A stretch of DNA of 19,181 bases, from contig JBHGWS010000043.1 in NCBI GenBank assembly GCA_041936745.1, forward strand, positions 1-19,181, in the 5' to 3' direction. The notes below the pieces were generated by a model. That model saw nothing but the letters and a program-made list of their open reading frames with translations. It was not told where the DNA came from and did not search any database. The stretch is from Darwinibacter acetoxidans_A. GTDB taxonomy: Bacteria > Bacillota > Limnochordia > Darwinibacteriales > Darwinibacteriaceae. The position numbers and the translations under genes are program-made. Every line of letters begins with the position of its first letter. The stretch's first letter is position 1. Below, in pieces: positions 7,359-15,255 of this stretch.

Positions 7359-8192
7359 TTAATACCGCAGCCGCGGATCCAGGTTATCCCGCAACGAATC
7401 CCCTAAGATGTTAAAGGCCAGAATGGTCAAAGCGATTGCCAAAGACGGCCAGATCAAAACCCACGGGCTTAAGCGGACAAAGCGGGCCGATTGCTCGATA
7501 ATCCTGCCCCAGGAGGGCATCGGCGGCGGAGGCCCCAAACCTAAGAAACTCAAGCCACTTTCAGTAATGACAGCTGTGCCTAAAGAAAGTGACATTTGAA
7601 CAAAAATGGGCGCCATAACGTTTGGCAGAATGGCTTTAACCAAAATCCGCAGATCGGAACAACCGACAACTCTGCTGGCCGCCACGTACTCCATCTGTTT
7701 AGCTGACAAAGTTACGCCATAGACAACCCGGGCAAAACGAGGTACGTAGAGCACGCCGATTGTGATTATAAGATTCATGGTGCTCGGGCCTAACAAGATC
7801 ATGACAAACATCGCCAAGAGAATCGAGGGGAAACAGAGGATTATATCCATAAGGCGCATGATCACCTGCTCAACCCAGCCGCGATAGAAACCAGCCAAAA
7901 GCCCGCATAAAGTTCCCAATATTGAACTCACCAAAACTGCTCCCACACTGACAATCAAAGTCAGCCGAGCTCCATATAAAATTCGTGTAAAGATGTCGCG
8001 GCCGAATTCATCTGTCCCCATCAGGTGGGCCGAGCTTGGGCCCGCAAGCCGCCTGCTTGAATCCATGTCGTTGTACTCGTAGGGGGTTAAAATTGGCGCA
8101 CAAACGGCCGCTACGATTAAAATGATAAGATACACCCCACAAAACCAAAAACGGTGATCTTTGCTTAAGCGTCTAAACAAGTCGTTTTGCAT
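7359..8192 (-). CDS. Peptide ABC transporter permease, DppC/OppC-like
   Basis: 277-residue membrane permease. The N-terminal helix is followed by the periplasmic LMGTDEFGRDIFTRILYGAR block, diagnostic of DppC/OppC proteins. The cytoplasmic EAA loop for ATPase docking reads EYVAASRVVGCSDLRIL, then LPNVMAPI. The C-terminal part carries SGLSFLGLGPPPPMPSWG and ends NLDPRLRY, all in family order. The ATG at 8192 is used because AAGGGGGG lies just upstream; the GTG at 8201 overlaps that binding site. Only 14 nt separate it from the DppB-like gene, so the two are translationally linked. Together they should form the channel served by the binding protein at 9329. No ATPase gene follows in this operon; RraA and creatininase genes come instead. 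Confidence 0.92.
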   Translation of the reverse strand: MQNDLFRRLSKDHRFWFCGVYLIILIVAAVCAPILTPYEYNDMDSSRRLAGPSSAHLMGTDEFGRDIFTRILYGARLTLIVSVGAVLVSSILGTLCGLLAGFYRGWVEQVIMRLMDIILCFPSILLAMFVMILLGPSTMNLIITIGVLYVPRFARVVYGVTLSAKQMEYVAASRVVGCSDLRILVKAILPNVMAPIFVQMSLSLGTAVITESGLSFLGLGPPPPMPSWGRIIEQSARFVRLSPWVLIWPSLAIALTILAFNILGDSLRDNLDPRLRY

Positions 8193-8206
8193 TAATATCA
8201 CCCCCC

Positions 8207-9163
8207 TTAATCATAGTGTAAGCGTGGATTTAGAAAGGAATAGGACACATCTGTCAGCAGATTGATCAGGATAAAAATAAAGGAAGATAAAAGAATCGTT
8301 CCCTGAATAATAGGGTAATCCCTATGCTGGATGGCATGGATGAGTAACGAGCTCAGGCCGGGCCAGTTAAACACCTGCTCCACTAGGAGGCTGCCCACAA
8401 ACATACCGCCAATCTGCAGGCCAATTACCGTCACAACCGGCAGCATGGCGTTTTTTAAGACGTGCCTAAACACCACTACAGGTGTCCTAACACCTTTACT
8501 GCGCGCTGTCCGCACGTAATCTTGGCCCAGCTGTTCAACCATAGACGCCCGCGTCATCCGCATAATTGTCGCCGTTGGTGCCAGGCTCAAGCTGGCAATC
8601 GGCAGAATAGCGTAACGCAGCCACCTTGAGAAATCAGTGAACAAATCGGCATAGCCTGAAGAAGGTACCATTTTAAAATGAATGGCAAAGATCAGCACCA
8701 TTATATTCCCCGTTACAAACACGGGGAGGGAAAAGCCGACCAAAGAGATCGTTGATAATCCCGTATCCAGCCAGCTGCCTCGAAAATAAGCAGCGCACAC
8801 TCCCAGGGCAATGCCCAAGATAGATGAAATTATTGCTGCAGGTATGATCAACTGCAGGCTGCGGGGAAGCCTTACTCCCAAATCGAGCAAAACCGGCCGT
8901 TGGTTAGCAAACGAAGAGCCTAAATCCCCGCGCACCACACCGGCCAGGTATTTGACATACTGCACAGGCACGGGCTGATCTAAACCCAGTCGGGCTCGAA
9001 CTCTCTCAAGCTGCTCCTTGGAAGGCTGATAGTCTTCACTGCTGCCTAAAATAATGTCGGCGGGATCGCCGGGCAGTAAAAAAACAAAAAAGAAAACTAC
9101 TGTCGTAACGATCCAAACCTGAGCCACCGCCATGCCCAATCTTCTGGTAATATATTGAAGCAT
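8207..9163 (-). CDS. Peptide ABC transporter permease, DppB/OppB-like
   Basis: 318-residue inner-membrane permease, full length for the family. It starts MLQYITRRL, then has the first helix and the LLPGDPAD motif. RARLGLDQPVPVQYVKYL precedes the core helices. The ATPase-contacting loop reads DYVRTARSKGVRTPVVVFRH, then VLKNAMLPVV, and the end is SFLNPRLHYD. The ATG at 9163 follows a textbook AAAGGAGG. It is a paralogue, but a fairly distant one, of the permease at 112-1053, so the two transport systems are not recent copies of each other at the permease level. It lies 166 nt after the binding-protein gene, with a strong hairpin between. Confidence 0.92.
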   Translation of the reverse strand: MLQYITRRLGMAVAQVWIVTTVVFFFVFLLPGDPADIILGSSEDYQPSKEQLERVRARLGLDQPVPVQYVKYLAGVVRGDLGSSFANQRPVLLDLGVRLPRSLQLIIPAAIISSILGIALGVCAAYFRGSWLDTGLSTISLVGFSLPVFVTGNIMVLIFAIHFKMVPSSGYADLFTDFSRWLRYAILPIASLSLAPTATIMRMTRASMVEQLGQDYVRTARSKGVRTPVVVFRHVLKNAMLPVVTVIGLQIGGMFVGSLLVEQVFNWPGLSSLLIHAIQHRDYPIIQGTILLSSFIFILINLLTDVSYSFLNPRLHYD

Positions 9164-9296
9164 AGAATACCTCCTTTCCCAAGAACTTTAAAAATCTATA
9201 CAAGTTCGCGCTTTTCTGTGAAGGTGTTTTTAGCCGAACCATTCCCGATCTCAACAAGCAAAAGAGTTACCTTATCACCAAAACTACAATTGAGCC

Positions 9297-9318
9297 AGGT
9301 GGCGGAAGCCCGCCACCT
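9297..9318 (-). promoter_or_regulatory. Intercistronic hairpin after the binding-protein gene
   Basis: A 9-bp perfect stem (AGGTGGCGG/CCGCCACCT) with a 4-nt loop lies about 10 nt after the stop of the binding-protein gene. It has the same layout as the hairpin at 1112-1133 in the other transport operon: GC-rich, tetraloop, no U-run. It is probably a 3'-stabilising or partially terminating element that lowers permease expression relative to the receptor. Nothing else stands out in 9164-9296. Confidence 0.6.
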
Positions 9319-9328
9319 AAATCAATTA

Positions 9329-10867
9329 CTAGCGGATGGAATCATCAAGCCAAATATACTCAAAACGGTTAACGTTGAAGCCCCCTAAGTTAGCGGGCAA
9401 AATCTTATAACCTTGGACTGACGGATGGGCTGCTTCCGCCTGAGGCCGCCAGAACAAGAAGATCCAGGGAGCCTCATCGAGCAGGATTTGTTCCGCCTCG
9501 AAATAAAGTTCCCGGCGCTCCTCCATGTCCACTGTCCTTAAACCTGCCTCTAAAAGCTCATCCAAGCGTTCATTCTTAAAACCTACTCCCCTGGCGTGCC
9601 CCCAACCTTCGCTGTGGAAGTTATGGCGCAGGTAGTCAGGATCGGGCCAGGTCATGGAAAGGCCGTCCTGCTGAAGCATGTAGGTACCTGAGGTCCTGTT
9701 GGCAACAGCCTGTGCGGTGTCAACTGTCTTCCACTGAATCGGCACTCCAAAGGCGGTGAGCTGCTGCTGGACGATCTGCGCTGTCTCACTGTGAACCATA
9801 ATTGGAGCAACGCTCAATTCAATAGTCGGTAGATCCTCCGGGCGCTCATAGCCTGCTTCCCGCAGCAATGCCAGGGCTTTGTCATGATCTTTTGTGTAGT
9901 GGCCTTCCAGCTCTTCGAAGTAGAAGAAGCTGCCGGTGGGCTGTAGTGGCCCATCCTTGATTTCACCAAAACCGCCATATGCCAAATTAAGGATTTCCTG
10001 CCGATCAACGATATAGTTTAAGGCCTGCCTGACCAGCTTGTTATCGAGGGGCGGCACAGTTGGGTTAATGCGAACCAAGTTGAAGGGGCCGTAATGCAAG
10101 TACAAATCAAAATCCAATTCCAAAAGATCAAACTCATACCAAGGGACATATTCCATAAGGTGGATTTCCCCCGAGCGTAAGGCGTTGGTCCGGGCGCCGT
10201 CATCGACAATATCAATTTCAACGATCCGATCGAGGTAAGGAAGCCCCTCTTTCCAGTAGTTGGGGTTCCTGTCCAAGACGTGTTCCCCTTGGGGTTCCCA
10301 GGATGTTAAGATGAACGGGCCTGTCCCATTCGTTTCCGTCAGGAAATCCATCCCTTCGGCCACATCACGCGCGCTGACTATATAAGCGGTGTGAGATGCC
10401 AACATGTGCTGGAATATCGCATTGGGGCTGGGAAGGACCACTTTTACCGTATAATCATCGATTGCTTCGTATTCAACACCCTCGAAGGCTTCGTAGTGCG
10501 TTGCGTTTGTATCTGGGTCCCTGATTCTGTCGAAAGTGGCGATGACATCTTCTGCTGAAAACGGTTTGCCGTCTTGGAACTCAACACCCTGCCGCAGATG
10601 GAAAATATAAGTTGCGCCGTCGATGATCTCCCACTCTTCGGCAAGCGCACCGCGAAATTCGCCGTTTTCGTCGTATTCAATCAGCGTGTCGTAAATGTTC
10701 CCCAGCAGGCCGTGGTTGCTCATTCCTTGGGAGACGTGAGGATCAAAGCCGATTGGGTCCCGATGCAGGCCATATCTTAATGTTCCCCCGTATTTGGGTT
10801 CAGCAAAAGCAGTGCCTGCCACAACCAGTACAATAACTGCCACGAACAGCAAAAAGTTTCGTTTCAA
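9329..10867 (-). CDS. Peptide ABC transporter substrate-binding protein (SBP_bac_5 family)
   Basis: Extracytoplasmic receptor, 512 residues. The signal peptide ends AFA before EPKYGG, signal peptidase I type without a lipobox. Family blocks in order: GGTLRYGL, FDPHVSQG, IYDTLIEYDENGEF, ALAEEWEI, FHLRQGVEFQDGKPFSAEDVIATFDRI, TNGTGPFILTSWEPQGE, RNPNYWKEGLPYLDRI, and in the second lobe KLVRQALNYIVDRQEIL and PWIFLFW. It is clearly more distant from the two receptors at 1144 and 2936 than they are from each other, so its ligand probably differs. The start is a TTG at 10867, seven nucleotides after AAGGAGG. It follows a D-aminopeptidase gene by 157 nt, in which I see short palindromes but no convincing promoter, and heads the permease genes. 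Confidence 0.93.
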   Translation of the reverse strand: MKRNFLLFVAVIVLVVAGTAFAEPKYGGTLRYGLHRDPIGFDPHVSQGMSNHGLLGNIYDTLIEYDENGEFRGALAEEWEIIDGATYIFHLRQGVEFQDGKPFSAEDVIATFDRIRDPDTNATHYEAFEGVEYEAIDDYTVKVVLPSPNAIFQHMLASHTAYIVSARDVAEGMDFLTETNGTGPFILTSWEPQGEHVLDRNPNYWKEGLPYLDRIVEIDIVDDGARTNALRSGEIHLMEYVPWYEFDLLELDFDLYLHYGPFNLVRINPTVPPLDNKLVRQALNYIVDRQEILNLAYGGFGEIKDGPLQPTGSFFYFEELEGHYTKDHDKALALLREAGYERPEDLPTIELSVAPIMVHSETAQIVQQQLTAFGVPIQWKTVDTAQAVANRTSGTYMLQQDGLSMTWPDPDYLRHNFHSEGWGHARGVGFKNERLDELLEAGLRTVDMEERRELYFEAEQILLDEAPWIFLFWRPQAEAAHPSVQGYKILPANLGGFNVNRFEYIWLDDSIR

Positions 10868-11024
10868 ATTTTTTCCTCCTTTGATTCTAATTTACGTAAT
10901 CAACTGGAAAATGCTTTCTAACGTTAGTTTGTCCACCCCCTCCGGCATATTTCTGCCTGTTGGAACAATTCCAGTGAAAAAAGAAAAGCTGGCGGCTAAT
11001 TTTTCGTTTTACGCCGCTGTTTAT

Positions 11025-11846
11025 TTATTCATAGCGCAAACGCACCAGTAAAAGCTGCAGAACTTTAAAGACAGTTTCCGGATCACCCGTAAAACTAATG
11101 CTGCGCGCCGAAAGCCTTTCAACACCGGGCACTAACGCTGCCGCATCCGCCATGTCGGTCCGGTAGAAATCTATTTCCATCGTCAGCGGATCACTTACTT
11201 CCAGCGCTTTCATCCGGTCCAGGTTTTCCAAGGCAGACTTGGCGGCCTTTTTAATTACGGCACAGGCCTTTTTGGGATGGAGTGAGATGGCACTGTAGCG
11301 GGAATAGCCTTCCTTGACTACGGCACCCTCGATATGAGGTATTACTTTGCGTGTTTGGGCAATTGTAGCCTTATCACCGGAAACCATTACTACGGGGACA
11401 CCGTAATAACCGGCAGTTACTGCATTAAGGCAGGGCTCATTTAAGGTTTGGCCGTTGATCCGTATATTGTAGACCATGGCGCCAACCCAAGAGTGGTCCA
11501 AAACACCGCCCTGTGTGCCGGCGGCCGCGTGTGCGCCGGTAATGAATACGGCATCAAAGGTCTCATCGATCCCCTGCATCTGCAGAGATTCCCGGATCAG
11601 CCCCCTGACTAATTTTGCCTCGGGGTGGAGTTCTTCCGGAATAATATTCTGCATATTGGCGTGGCTGTCACAGACCACAATTTCCGTTGCCCCGCCCTCG
11701 ATGGCCCCTTCAACGGCGGCATTAATCTCATTGATCATCAGTCTGCGCCCTTTTTCGTAGTCAGGCTGGCCTAAAGTAATCTGCAGCGGGCTGACAACGC
11801 CTGCCGTACCTTCGATGTCTGAGGAAATGAACACTTTGTAACCCAT
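11025..11846 (-). CDS. M55-family D-aminopeptidase (DppA-like)
   Basis: 273-residue cytoplasmic zinc peptidase of family M55, whose characterised member, Bacillus subtilis DppA, is a self-compartmentalising D-aminopeptidase cleaving peptides with N-terminal D-residues such as D-Ala-D-Ala. The zinc ligands are in place: D10 and E12 in SSDIEGTAG, H62 in DSHANMQN, H106 in GAHAAAG, and E137 in LNE, with H118 in LDHSW near the active site. Length matches the family. The ATG at 11846 follows AAGGTGA. In B. subtilis dppA also precedes peptide transporter genes, as here where a family 5 binding protein and two permeases follow. D-peptide, or cell-wall-derived peptide, recycling is therefore a reasonable inference. 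A gap of 254 nt separates it from the creatininase gene upstream. Confidence 0.92.
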   Translation of the reverse strand: MGYKVFISSDIEGTAGVVSPLQITLGQPDYEKGRRLMINEINAAVEGAIEGGATEIVVCDSHANMQNIIPEELHPEAKLVRGLIRESLQMQGIDETFDAVFITGAHAAAGTQGGVLDHSWVGAMVYNIRINGQTLNEPCLNAVTAGYYGVPVVMVSGDKATIAQTRKVIPHIEGAVVKEGYSRYSAISLHPKKACAVIKKAAKSALENLDRMKALEVSDPLTMEIDFYRTDMADAAALVPGVERLSARSISFTGDPETVFKVLQLLLVRLRYE

Positions 11847-12100
11847 TTAATCACCTTCAGTTCATTTATTCCGGCTGGCCGGAAATCAATTTATGCTTAA
11901 ATTTTAAAACACCAAGCCGCAAAGAGCCTGTTACCTGCTGTGCCACCGGACGGCAAAGTTTTACCATGTTACCTGGTGTGAAATGCTTTGGATTGCTGCG
12001 AACCGTACCTTTTTTCGTTTGCTGCTTTTATTAGTTGAGTGGTAGCGCTCTTGGCCTGTAACAGGCCCTTGCGGATCGGTGCAAAGTAGAAAATCAAGCT
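11847..12100. other. Non-coding interval with inverted and direct repeats
   Basis: No supportable gene. It holds an inverted repeat TTCCGGC-2 nt-GCCGGAA (11869-11884) just before the dppA-like start, and a stem GGCCTG/CAGGCC with a TAA loop (12053-12067) after the creatininase stop. It also has a 14-bp direct repeat with one mismatch, TGTTACCTGsTGTG, at 11929-11942 and 11967-11980. None of the hairpins has a U-tract. Whether the dppA-like gene has its own promoter here is unclear; I found no good -35/-10 pair. Confidence 0.5.
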
Positions 12101-12892
12101 TTAAGAACGATCGCCCTTTAGGGGGACGTCTTTAAAAAATTTGATGAAGTCTGTCAGATGCTGAGTTGCCTGCTTGATGATTTTTTCCCCCCGCTCGGCA
12201 CTGCCCGCGAAAGGATCGCCCTTCGTCCCCGTTTCGGTTACATCTTCTGCCCGCAGGTAGATCTCAATGGGTATCCCATCAAAGTTCAGTGTCGAAGGGC
12301 CGTTTGATGTTTTGCCCCACACATCACCGTACTGATCTTTCTTTGCCAAATCCATTCTTAAATGTTCAGGAAACAGGTAGGAGATGACGGAAGTTTCCGG
12401 TTCACCGCCGTGGCCGAACACTGCTTGGAAATCTTCGTACAGGGGCGGGCAGATCGTTAAAATGACACCCCACGGGAAAAAGGTGGCAAACTCAACAGGC
12501 AGTTCATCCCGTAATCTGCGGCAGAGGAAATTCAAGGCAACAGCGTTCGAACGGTGGTTGTTGACAAAAACTATTTTTTCAACGCCGTGTTTGACCAAAT
12601 TGCGCACTACATCATCTAAAAGCGCCGTTAACGTTGCCGGTGAAACGGACATGGTGCCCGGTATGTTTTCCACGGTGTCGCAGTAGCCAAAAGGGATCGG
12701 TGGGGTCACCAAAGACCCTGTTTCTCGAGCCGCCGCAAGTGCCAGGTGCTCAGCCACCATATAATCGGTGCCCAAGGGAAGCTGAGGTCCATGCGGTTCA
12801 ACTGCGCCGAGGGGGATTAGCACAACCGGTTTGGCTTTGAATGCCTCTGCCGCTTCTTGCCAAGTTAGTTTGGCTAATTTATTCGTTCTCAT
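12101..12892 (-). CDS. Creatininase-family amidohydrolase (paralogue B)
   Basis: 263-residue two-metal hydrolase of the creatininase fold. Canonical ligands are present: E32 and H34 in VEPHGPQ, D43 in LGTD, H161 and E164 in FGHGGEPETS. The N-x-H motif usually NGHGGN is NNHRSN here (H113 kept, glycines replaced), which changes the wall of the active site and argues against true creatininase. Compared with paralogue A it keeps the normal Glu ligand but has the altered NNHRSN loop, so the two may act on different substrates. The ATG at 12892 follows AGGTGA by about eight nucleotides. It is 59 nt downstream of the frameshifted RraA-like gene and shares its transcript with the M20 peptidase. Alternative activities in the family include deformylases and lactone or amide hydrolases. 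Confidence 0.9.
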   Translation of the reverse strand: MRTNKLAKLTWQEAAEAFKAKPVVLIPLGAVEPHGPQLPLGTDYMVAEHLALAAARETGSLVTPPIPFGYCDTVENIPGTMSVSPATLTALLDDVVRNLVKHGVEKIVFVNNHRSNAVALNFLCRRLRDELPVEFATFFPWGVILTICPPLYEDFQAVFGHGGEPETSVISYLFPEHLRMDLAKKDQYGDVWGKTSNGPSTLNFDGIPIEIYLRAEDVTETGTKGDPFAGSAERGEKIIKQATQHLTDFIKFFKDVPLKGDRS

Positions 12893-12951
12893 GGTACATT
12901 CACCTATTTCTATTTTTCTTCCCGCTGCAGCAGATCACAGCTGTATCTTAT

Positions 12952-13643
12952 CTAGTTTCTTTTCCTTTTTCCCAGAATTTCAGCGTTCATTTTGTTAATT
13001 GTCTCTGCCGCGGAATCAATGGCTATTGTGCCGCCTGCTTTGACAATCTTGAGCCAATCACTTTCCTTTTTGATTCTTTTATGGACTTCTTGAATAATTT
13101 TTTCTGCTTCGCCGAAAGGTACCACAACGACGCCGTCTTCATCGCCCACAATTATATCGCCCGGTTCCACTACAACGCCGCCGCAGCAGATCATCGTATT
13201 AATTTGGCCGGCTCCCGTTTTTGTGGGAGCAGCGGGTGTAACCCCCAGGGCATAAATTGGCAGGCCGGTTTCCCGGCTCTGCGCAACGTCTCGCACTAAG
13301 CCGTCCGTAATAACGCCCCCTATGCCTTTGTCAGCAGCCATCATACTCATGAAACCGCCCCAAACGGAATAATTAGTTTCTCCCAGCCCCGAGATGACAA
13401 TAACATCACCGGGTTTAGCTAACTCAATAGCTTTTAAAGATAAAAGATTGTCGCCGGGCCTGGCCTGTACCGTAAAGGCGGGGCCGCACACTTTGCGACC
13501 GGTTTGATCCGATAATCCATCGTCTGCAGTTTTCCCATACTGTCGGAAATATTAGCTGCGACAAACTTGCGGTACTGCTCGATAATATCTTTGCGGGGCC
13601 TGGTGAAATCAGTATAAATTTTAAAGCCCGTTTCTTTCGACAC
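12952..13643 (-). pseudogene. RraA-like (HMG/CHA aldolase family) gene disrupted by a frameshift
   Basis: Two frames together make one RraA-like protein. The first, from GTG 13643 down to about 13500, encodes ETGFKIYTDFTRPRKDIIE and, further on, MDYRIKPVA. The second, from about 13500 to 12952, encodes KVCGPAFTVQARPGDNLLSL, then WGGFMSMMAADKGIGGVITDGLVRD with the catalytic Arg-Asp pair. Against the intact paralogue at 6570-7268 the join occurs between the KP and GPA motifs, and about 10-13 nt appear to be missing. The reading frame shifts and the first frame then runs through unrelated residues. The GTG start lies two nucleotides after the M20 stop, with AGGAAG upstream, a typical coupled start. 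An assembly or base-calling error cannot be excluded, but a gap of more than one base favours a real deletion. If real, only the intact paralogue supplies this function. Confidence 0.82.
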
Positions 13644-13645
13644 TA

Positions 13646-15010
13646 TTACACTTCCTGACCATATTTTGCCAAGATCTCAATCACAGTGGCAATACCTTTT
13701 TTGTACGCTTCGCGGGTCGTATATTCGTTGGGGGCATGCGAGCGGTCTTCCGGGGGCCCCAGCCTGCTGAAGACGTAAGGAACACCAATAAGTTCAATGG
13801 CACCGCCCGGGCCGGAGCCTTCCACGATAGGCTTGACAACGGGCCTGCCGTAGCGGGTTTTCATAATATCGATAACTAAATCGACGATCGGCGCATCGGA
13901 AGAGCTTTTGGAGGCCCGCCCGCTGGAATGCACCTCAATTTCCACATCGCAAAACCCATGCTTGTCGAGGTGTCTGCGCAGTTTCTCCAGAATATCGCCC
14001 GGTTCCTGCGTGGGAACAAGCCTCAGATCGACTTTCGCTGATGCACGGGCAGGTATGACCGTTTTAGAGCCGGGGCCCGCGTAACCGGTTGTAATGCCGC
14101 AGATCGTGCACGTTGGTTCAAAAAACAATTTTTCCAGTAAATTTGCCTCATCCGTATACTGCAGGTTCCGGCGGAGTTTTGGTATCTCCCACTTCTCAAG
14201 TAAATCTTCTTCGCTGAGCTTGGATTCTTTCATTAATCGCCTGTCAGTTTCGCTGGGCGGCAGGACATCATCGTAAAACCCTTCGATGGCGACTTTCCCT
14301 TCCGGCGTGAAAAGGGAATTCAAAGCCCAAACCAACCGCCAGGCGGCGTTATCCACAATTGGTGCTCTACCGGAATGGAGATCGTTGCCATCATTTGTTT
14401 CCACGGAGAGTTCAACGTAGAGCATGCCTTTCATGCCCAGGCACACTTCAGCCCGGCCGTCTACGTGGATGCCTCCGTCAAACCACACCATAGCGTCCGC
14501 CTCTAATAAATCACCGTGCTCGGCGATGAATGGTTCCAGGCTGGGGCTGCCGACTTCTTCTTCCCCTTCCAGAATCATTTTCACATTGCAGGGCAGCTCG
14601 CCGTGGGTTTTTAAATGGCTTTCCAGCGCTTTAATAATGCAGAAAAAGTTGCCTTTAGCATCGACTGCCCCCCGGGCGTAAATCCTGCCGTCTATCTCCT
14701 CGGCAGCAAAGGGTGGGTGATCCCACTTCTCAATCGGGTCTTCCGGTTGGACGTCGTAATGGCCGTAAAATAATAAGGTCTTATCTGATTTTCCCTGCAT
14801 TTCGGCGATAATAATTGGGTTGCCGCCGGTTTCAAAGACCTCTGTGGCCATACCCAAATTTTGCAAATGTTCATTCAGCCAATTAACGCATTTTTCCACG
14901 CCCTCGCGTCTGCGAGAAACACTGGGGATTCTTAAAAGCTCTTTTAAATCTGCAACGAACCGCTCTTCATTCTCTGCGGCGTAAGCCAGTATAGGTTCTA
15001 CTTCAATCAT
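13646..15010 (-). CDS. M20-family metallopeptidase (dipeptidase, CNDP/PepV-like)
   Basis: Cytoplasmic di-zinc exopeptidase of family M20, 454 residues from the chosen start, normal for the carnosinase/dipeptidase branch. Zinc ligands and catalytic residues: H84 and D86 in YGHYDVQP, the bridging D117 in GAVDAKG, the Glu pair E151-E152 in EGEEEVGSP, and a C-terminal His in RSHAPNEY. The inserted dimerisation domain starts near NDGNDLHSG. The ATG at 15010 is preferred because GGAG lies five nucleotides upstream; the longer frame to 15055 has no clear ribosome site. It is the first gene after a promoter overlapped by a candidate GntR operator, with a leader of about 240 nt. It is immediately followed, with a two-nucleotide gap, by the broken RraA-like gene and then a creatininase gene. 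It should split imported dipeptides or related amide compounds. Confidence 0.92.
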   Translation of the reverse strand: MIEVEPILAYAAENEERFVADLKELLRIPSVSRRREGVEKCVNWLNEHLQNLGMATEVFETGGNPIIIAEMQGKSDKTLLFYGHYDVQPEDPIEKWDHPPFAAEEIDGRIYARGAVDAKGNFFCIIKALESHLKTHGELPCNVKMILEGEEEVGSPSLEPFIAEHGDLLEADAMVWFDGGIHVDGRAEVCLGMKGMLYVELSVETNDGNDLHSGRAPIVDNAAWRLVWALNSLFTPEGKVAIEGFYDDVLPPSETDRRLMKESKLSEEDLLEKWEIPKLRRNLQYTDEANLLEKLFFEPTCTICGITTGYAGPGSKTVIPARASAKVDLRLVPTQEPGDILEKLRRHLDKHGFCDVEIEVHSSGRASKSSSDAPIVDLVIDIMKTRYGRPVVKPIVEGSGPGGAIELIGVPYVFSRLGPPEDRSHAPNEYTTREAYKKGIATVIEILAKYGQEV

Positions 15011-15253
15011 TTGCTCCGTCCCCTTTCCCTTCTTTTCTCTCCAGCCAAACCACATAGGTTTCTCTGTTGCCCCGCCCCTGCCAAAAAAACAGCCTTAAAG
15101 CAAGGCCGAAGGCAGCTGCAGGATACTGCTGCCAAAACAAACCATTCATAAACTTCCCGCTTATGATAAGATGTTCAATGTACGGTGGAAAGCCGGCTTT
15201 TTGCCGGTGTTCACTAAGGACGCTCAGCGCCGTTTAAACAAGATTGTAACATT
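15011..15253 (-). promoter_or_regulatory. Long 5' leader of the M20 operon with stem-loops
   Basis: From the predicted transcription start near 15253 to the ATG at 15010 is about 240 nt without a gene. On the transcript there is a stem CCGGC/GCCGG with an AAAAA loop (15193-15207). Next is a possible GGCAGC/GCTGCC stem, then a GCCTT/AAGGC stem followed by TGTTTTTTT (15083-15106) that resembles a weak terminator. I do not recognise a known riboswitch, and the conserved T-box motif is absent. The full interval 15011-15400 also contains the promoter, operator and terminator listed separately. Confidence 0.35.
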
Positions 15254-15255
15254 GT

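Noticed and set aside
12036..12068. Plus-strand stretch resembling a tRNA D-arm (GAGTGGTAGCGC) followed by a small stem-loop
   Set aside because: No acceptor stem, no GGTTCGA-type T-arm, and the following stem has a 3-nt loop rather than a 7-nt anticodon loop.
12952..13643. Two separate small genes
   Set aside because: Both frames align end to end with one intact RraA-like paralogue in the same window, so one broken gene is the better explanation.
15011..15253. T-box or other known riboswitch in the M20 leader
   Set aside because: The conserved T-box sequence is absent and no known riboswitch core was recognised; only generic stems are visible.
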